Of a stretch of DNA of 9,201 bases, positions 6,900 through 9,201 are shown piece by piece; position 1 is the first letter of the stretch; each line of letters opens with the position of its first letter. Made by a program: the position numbers and the translations under genes. The notes under the pieces were generated by a model, which saw nothing but the letters and a program-made list of their open reading frames with translations, was not told the origin of the DNA and made no database searches. Origin of the DNA: Opitutia bacterium UBA7441 (GTDB lineage: Bacteria > Verrucomicrobiota > Verrucomicrobiia > Opitutales > Coraliomargaritaceae); the NCBI GenBank assembly GCA_002480015.1, contig DLQD01000101.1, forward strand, positions 1 to 9,201, given 5' to 3'.

Positions 6900-7688
6900 A
6901 TGCGTTGCTTGAGGCTTCTCGGTCTAACCGGGCTCGCCGCTCTCTCCGCTCACGCCGAGGACATGGTCGATGGCAGTGCCATCGTTACGAGTAGCAGCGG
7001 CTCCGTCAGCGCAATTAATGCAAACGGCGATCACATTTCCATAGACGCTCACGATGTGATCCTCCCCGCGGGTGTGCACCTATCGACAGGCAAAAAGGGG
7101 CAAATTTTCCTCACCCTCTCCAATGGTGTCGCACTTGGCCTAGACGAAGAGAGCATTCTTGTCTGCGCCGCATATACACAACGCTCTTTTGATAAGGAAG
7201 AGCAAAGACAACGCCTCGAACCCACCGTTTCCAACTTAAGCCTTCAGCTCGAAAAAGGGCAGCTCGCCATGGCCAGCAACCAGCTCTCGCCGCTCTCCGA
7301 AATTCGCGTGGATCTGCCCTTTGGCCAAGTGCGACTTATCCGAGGGAGCTGTCTCATCCGATACGACGCTGCAGGACTGCTTATTACCGCCCTTGAAGGG
7401 ACTCTCACGTACTACTACCCCGGAGGCGATGCCCGCGATTACATCACTACCCCAAAGAGCCTGCGCATAAGCAAGCAAAGCGCCGAACGTCATCTTCCGG
7501 TCGAATCCTCGACCATCGATTCACTCGCGCTCGAAGGCGTTCGCCTCTCTCAAGCGACCCAACACGCGAGTAGGCGCGTCATCTTCGAGCCCAATAAAGC
7601 GACTGGTCAAGCGCCAGTGCCGGTTCTGATTGTCAGACCCGAATATTTCGAGCAGCCTTCCATGCGTCCCTACACTTTCAAGGACTAG
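6900..7688 (+). CDS. Secreted FecR-domain-like protein
   Basis: This 262-residue protein starts with a signal peptide (MRCLRLLGLTGLAALSAHA, cleavage likely before ED at 20-21). A beta-rich region follows that resembles the FecR domain: ILPAGVHLSTGKKGQIFLTL, SNGVALGLDEESIL (74-87), then LSLQLEKGQL and a second strand-rich part (EIRVDLPFGQVRLIRGSCLI). Classical FecR proteins pass a periplasmic iron-siderophore signal to a sigma factor. Here there is no membrane helix after the signal peptide and no FecI-type sigma factor nearby, so that role is doubtful; many secreted proteins of unknown function in this lineage use the same domain. I chose the ATG at 6900 because the signal peptide begins there; a GTG at 6843 in the same frame would add 19 residues that spoil it. 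The gap to leuS is 72 bp, and the stop is 3 bp before lpxI, so translation of the two may be coupled. Confidence 0.7.
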   Translation: MRCLRLLGLTGLAALSAHAEDMVDGSAIVTSSSGSVSAINANGDHISIDAHDVILPAGVHLSTGKKGQIFLTLSNGVALGLDEESILVCAAYTQRSFDKEEQRQRLEPTVSNLSLQLEKGQLAMASNQLSPLSEIRVDLPFGQVRLIRGSCLIRYDAAGLLITALEGTLTYYYPGGDARDYITTPKSLRISKQSAERHLPVESSTIDSLALEGVRLSQATQHASRRVIFEPNKATGQAPVPVLIVRPEYFEQPSMRPYTFKD

Positions 7689-7691
7689 ATT

Positions 7692-8555
7692 ATGCACCCC
7701 AGATCCGTATTTCTCCCTCCTGAGTTTGACGGTGCGCCGATCGGCCTCATCGCAGGCAAAGGCCTCTACCCAGTGCTCATGGCCGAACGTATACGCGCGA
7801 CAGGTATCCCGCTGCGTATTGTTTCTTTTCGTGGCGAAACCGAGCATTGCCTGATTGATTCGACGCCGGGTGACGAACACCTCCAGATCAAAGTCGGCCA
7901 GCTCGGCAAGCTACTGAAATCCCTCAAAAAACTCGGTTGCCGCTACGCCGTCATGGCCGGACAGATTACGCCGAAGCGACTTTTTCATGGTCTCCACCCC
8001 GACCTCAAGGCACTCGCCATCCTCAACAGTTTAAAGATCAAAAACGCCGAAACTATTTTCGGTGCTATCGCCGCCGAGATTGAAGCCATCGATATCAGGA
8101 TGCTCGACGCCCGCTGCTTTCTCGATGACCAATTGGCGAGCGAAGGACTGATGACAAAGGGCGCAGTTCGCGCCGAAGCGGCCTTCATCCATCACGGCAT
8201 CCAGATCGCAAAGGGCATCGCTGAGCTCGACGTGGGGCAAGGCGCCGTCGTCCGCAAAGGTACCGTGCTTGCCGTCGAAGCCTACGAAGGCACTGACCCC
8301 ATGCTCCAACGGGCAGGCACTTTTAAGACCGATGACCTCATCTTCGTCAAAACCGTGAAGCGACAGCAGGACTACCGCTTCGATGTACCCGTCTTCGGTG
8401 AGCGGACCCTCGAAGTGATGCACACCGCGGGCATCCATACCGCCGCGCTCGAAGTCGACCGCGTCCTCATGCTTGATAAAGCCGCTCTTCTAAAAAAAGC
8501 CAATCGGCTCAAAATCGAGCTGATCGGATATAGCCAAGCCGACACGCCGACTTAA
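7692..8555 (+). CDS. lpxI: UDP-2,3-diacylglucosamine pyrophosphatase LpxI
   Basis: LpxI hydrolyses UDP-2,3-diacylglucosamine to lipid X (2,3-diacylglucosamine-1-phosphate) and UMP, the fourth step of lipid A synthesis, replacing LpxH in many lineages. The 287-residue protein matches the family (old name DUF1009) in length and motifs: IGLIAGKGLYPVLMAERIR near the N-terminus (17-35), YAVMAGQITPKRLF (85-98), LLxxIE-like AIAAEIEA (125-132), GAVVRKGTVLAVEAYEGTDP (184-203), LQRAGTF, and DYRFDVPVFGERTLE (227-241). The Asp in RFDVP (231) probably corresponds to the catalytic Asp known from Caulobacter LpxI; this is inferred from position. The enzyme acts at the cytoplasmic face of the inner membrane. 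It starts 3 bp after the FecR-like gene and converges on the NYN gene with a 16-bp gap and no obvious terminator. Its presence shows a lipid A-bearing outer membrane. Confidence 0.95.
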   Translation: MHPRSVFLPPEFDGAPIGLIAGKGLYPVLMAERIRATGIPLRIVSFRGETEHCLIDSTPGDEHLQIKVGQLGKLLKSLKKLGCRYAVMAGQITPKRLFHGLHPDLKALAILNSLKIKNAETIFGAIAAEIEAIDIRMLDARCFLDDQLASEGLMTKGAVRAEAAFIHHGIQIAKGIAELDVGQGAVVRKGTVLAVEAYEGTDPMLQRAGTFKTDDLIFVKTVKRQQDYRFDVPVFGERTLEVMHTAGIHTAALEVDRVLMLDKAALLKKANRLKIELIGYSQADTPT

Positions 8556-8571
8556 TCGTTTTCAACAAGGC

Positions 8572-9048
8572 CTAGAGATCCAAATCGATGCCATTTCGAA
8601 AATCCCTGCTATTCGCTTCGTTGCGACGGCGGGCGTCTTGAAGGAGACGGGCTTCGCAGGCACGCGCCCATTCGAAGAGTTCTTCGGGGCGGAGCGCAAT
8701 GGCTCCATTGGCACGCGCAGATTCTCGGACCATCCGGTCGTTACTGACGACGCTGGTGTCGCCAGGATTTGGAATGCGCGCGAGCATCCGCTCGATGACA
8801 CCATCGGCCGACACATCGGCGGGCGCGTAGACATATTCGAAGGTCTTAACTTTGTAAGGATGCTCGACCTGCAAGCCATCTTGGCGACTGTCGAGCACGA
8901 GGGCGACATGCACACCTTCGGCATCGTGAATACTACGTACCGCCTCGGCCAACTGATCGCGGGCGGCATCGAGATTACCCTGCATGACCTCCCGCAGCGA
9001 GTCCGTCGCGCAGATCACATTGTAGGCGTCGATGAGTAGATAGTGCAT
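8572..9048 (-). CDS. NYN-domain RNase, YacP/Rae1-like
   Basis: This 158-residue cytoplasmic protein belongs to the YacP-like NYN family (PF05991), PIN-like metal-dependent RNases. Bacillus Rae1/YacP cleaves mRNA on the ribosome. Putative acidic site residues are all in place: D7 in LLIDAYNVI (4-12), D53 in VALVLDSRQD (48-57), D82 and E86 in SADGVIERML (80-89), and D104 in TSVVSNDRMVRESA (98-111). The C-terminus is charged and helical (EEARL-type, ending in NGIDLDL). The length is slightly shorter than typical YacP (about 170). The ATG at 9048 begins directly with the MHYLLIDAYN strand, so the start is secure, although no good ribosome site precedes it. The gene converges on lpxI. A membrane-protein gene ends 80 bp upstream on the same strand, so co-transcription is possible. 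Confidence 0.88.
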   Translation of the reverse strand: MHYLLIDAYNVICATDSLREVMQGNLDAARDQLAEAVRSIHDAEGVHVALVLDSRQDGLQVEHPYKVKTFEYVYAPADVSADGVIERMLARIPNPGDTSVVSNDRMVRESARANGAIALRPEELFEWARACEARLLQDARRRNEANSRDFRNGIDLDL

Positions 9049-9086
9049 TTTCAGAAGTCGAATGTTAGTTTATCATGCCCTCTGCC

Positions 9087-9114
9087 CCTAACTCCTAACT
9101 CCTAACTCCTAACT
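9087..9114. repeat. Heptamer tandem repeat (CCTAACT x4)
   Basis: Four exact copies of CCTAACT sit head to tail, with a partial fifth (CCT) after them and CCC before. On the minus strand, which is the coding strand for both neighbours, it reads as repeated AGGAGTT, so it presents GGAG ribosome-site-like motifs every 7 bases. It lies 39-66 bases upstream of the NYN ATG, too far to serve as its ribosome site. It is a short heptamer microsatellite that may vary in copy number. Confidence 0.9.
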
Positions 9115-9128
9115 CCTGCATTCTGCCC

Positions 9129-9201
9129 TTACGGAATGACTGGTAGAACGGCGGGAATTATACCAATCACGATAGTAGCGACGACCAATGCGCCGAGCAG
9201 G
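9129..9201 (-). CDS. C-terminus of an unidentified membrane protein (partial)
   Basis: The minus-strand frame from the window edge reads LLGALVVATIVIGIIPAVLP followed by VIP and a TAA at 9131-9129, 23 residues in all. This is a single very hydrophobic segment ending right at the stop codon, as in many transporter or NuoN/MrpD-type subunits whose last helix ends the protein. Too little is present to name the family. It is on the same strand as the NYN gene and ends 80 bp before its start. Confidence 0.5.
   Translation of the reverse strand, partial: LLGALVVATIVIGIIPAVLPVIP

Noticed and set aside
8031..8438. 135-codon minus-strand frame opposite lpxI
   Set aside because: It is antisense to clear LpxI motifs and has no independent support.
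8638..9039. 133-codon plus-strand frame opposite the NYN RNase gene
   Set aside because: It mirrors the NYN coding sequence. The minus-strand frame has all the expected acidic active-site residues.

Overview
The window looks like chromosomal DNA of a Gram-negative bacterium. It carries lpxI, a lipid A pathway gene, and three proteins with signal peptides or membrane anchors. The mix of LpxI, a FecR-like secreted protein, a PF07399-type Na+/H+ antiporter and a YacP-type NYN nuclease, together with mostly poor Shine-Dalgarno sequences, fits a Verrucomicrobiota member (Opitutales/Puniceicoccales-like). That placement is inferred from gene content and impression, not from a search.

Left part (1-3960, all genes on the minus strand). 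Bases 1-523 hold a membrane-anchored, coiled-coil LysM protein cut by the window edge. Just upstream (569-987) is a decayed remnant of mrpA, the large subunit of the Mrp multisubunit Na+/H+ antiporter. It keeps the DUF4040-like membrane segment, then shifts frame near 724-726, and the shifted frame runs without a stop into the LysM gene. About 340 bases without a convincing gene follow. Next comes an intact single-subunit Na+/H+ antiporter (1330-2925 or 2967), and then an AT-rich gap of about 445 bases (2968-3411). The gap holds a 33-bp near-perfect palindrome, a second inverted repeat with 14-base arms, and a start-less reading frame with a CxxC...DIDH pattern. A small, charged, Met-rich secreted protein of unknown function (3412-3960) closes this half.

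Right part (4251-8555, plus strand). leuS (leucyl-tRNA synthetase, complete), a secreted FecR-domain-like protein and lpxI are packed with gaps of 72 and 3 bp and probably form one transcription unit that combines translation and envelope functions. leuS diverges from the secreted-protein gene across a gap of about 290 bp that holds candidate promoters for both sides.

Right end (8572-9201, minus strand). A YacP/Rae1-like NYN-domain RNase lies convergent to lpxI with a 16-bp gap. It is preceded by four tandem copies of the heptamer CCTAACT and by the C-terminus of an unidentified membrane protein.

No RNA gene, CRISPR array, complete mobile element or recognisable new defence system was seen. 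The leuS-lpxI half is ordinary housekeeping sequence. The unusual material is in the left half (mrpA decay next to a different antiporter, palindromes, frame remnants) and in the heptamer array.
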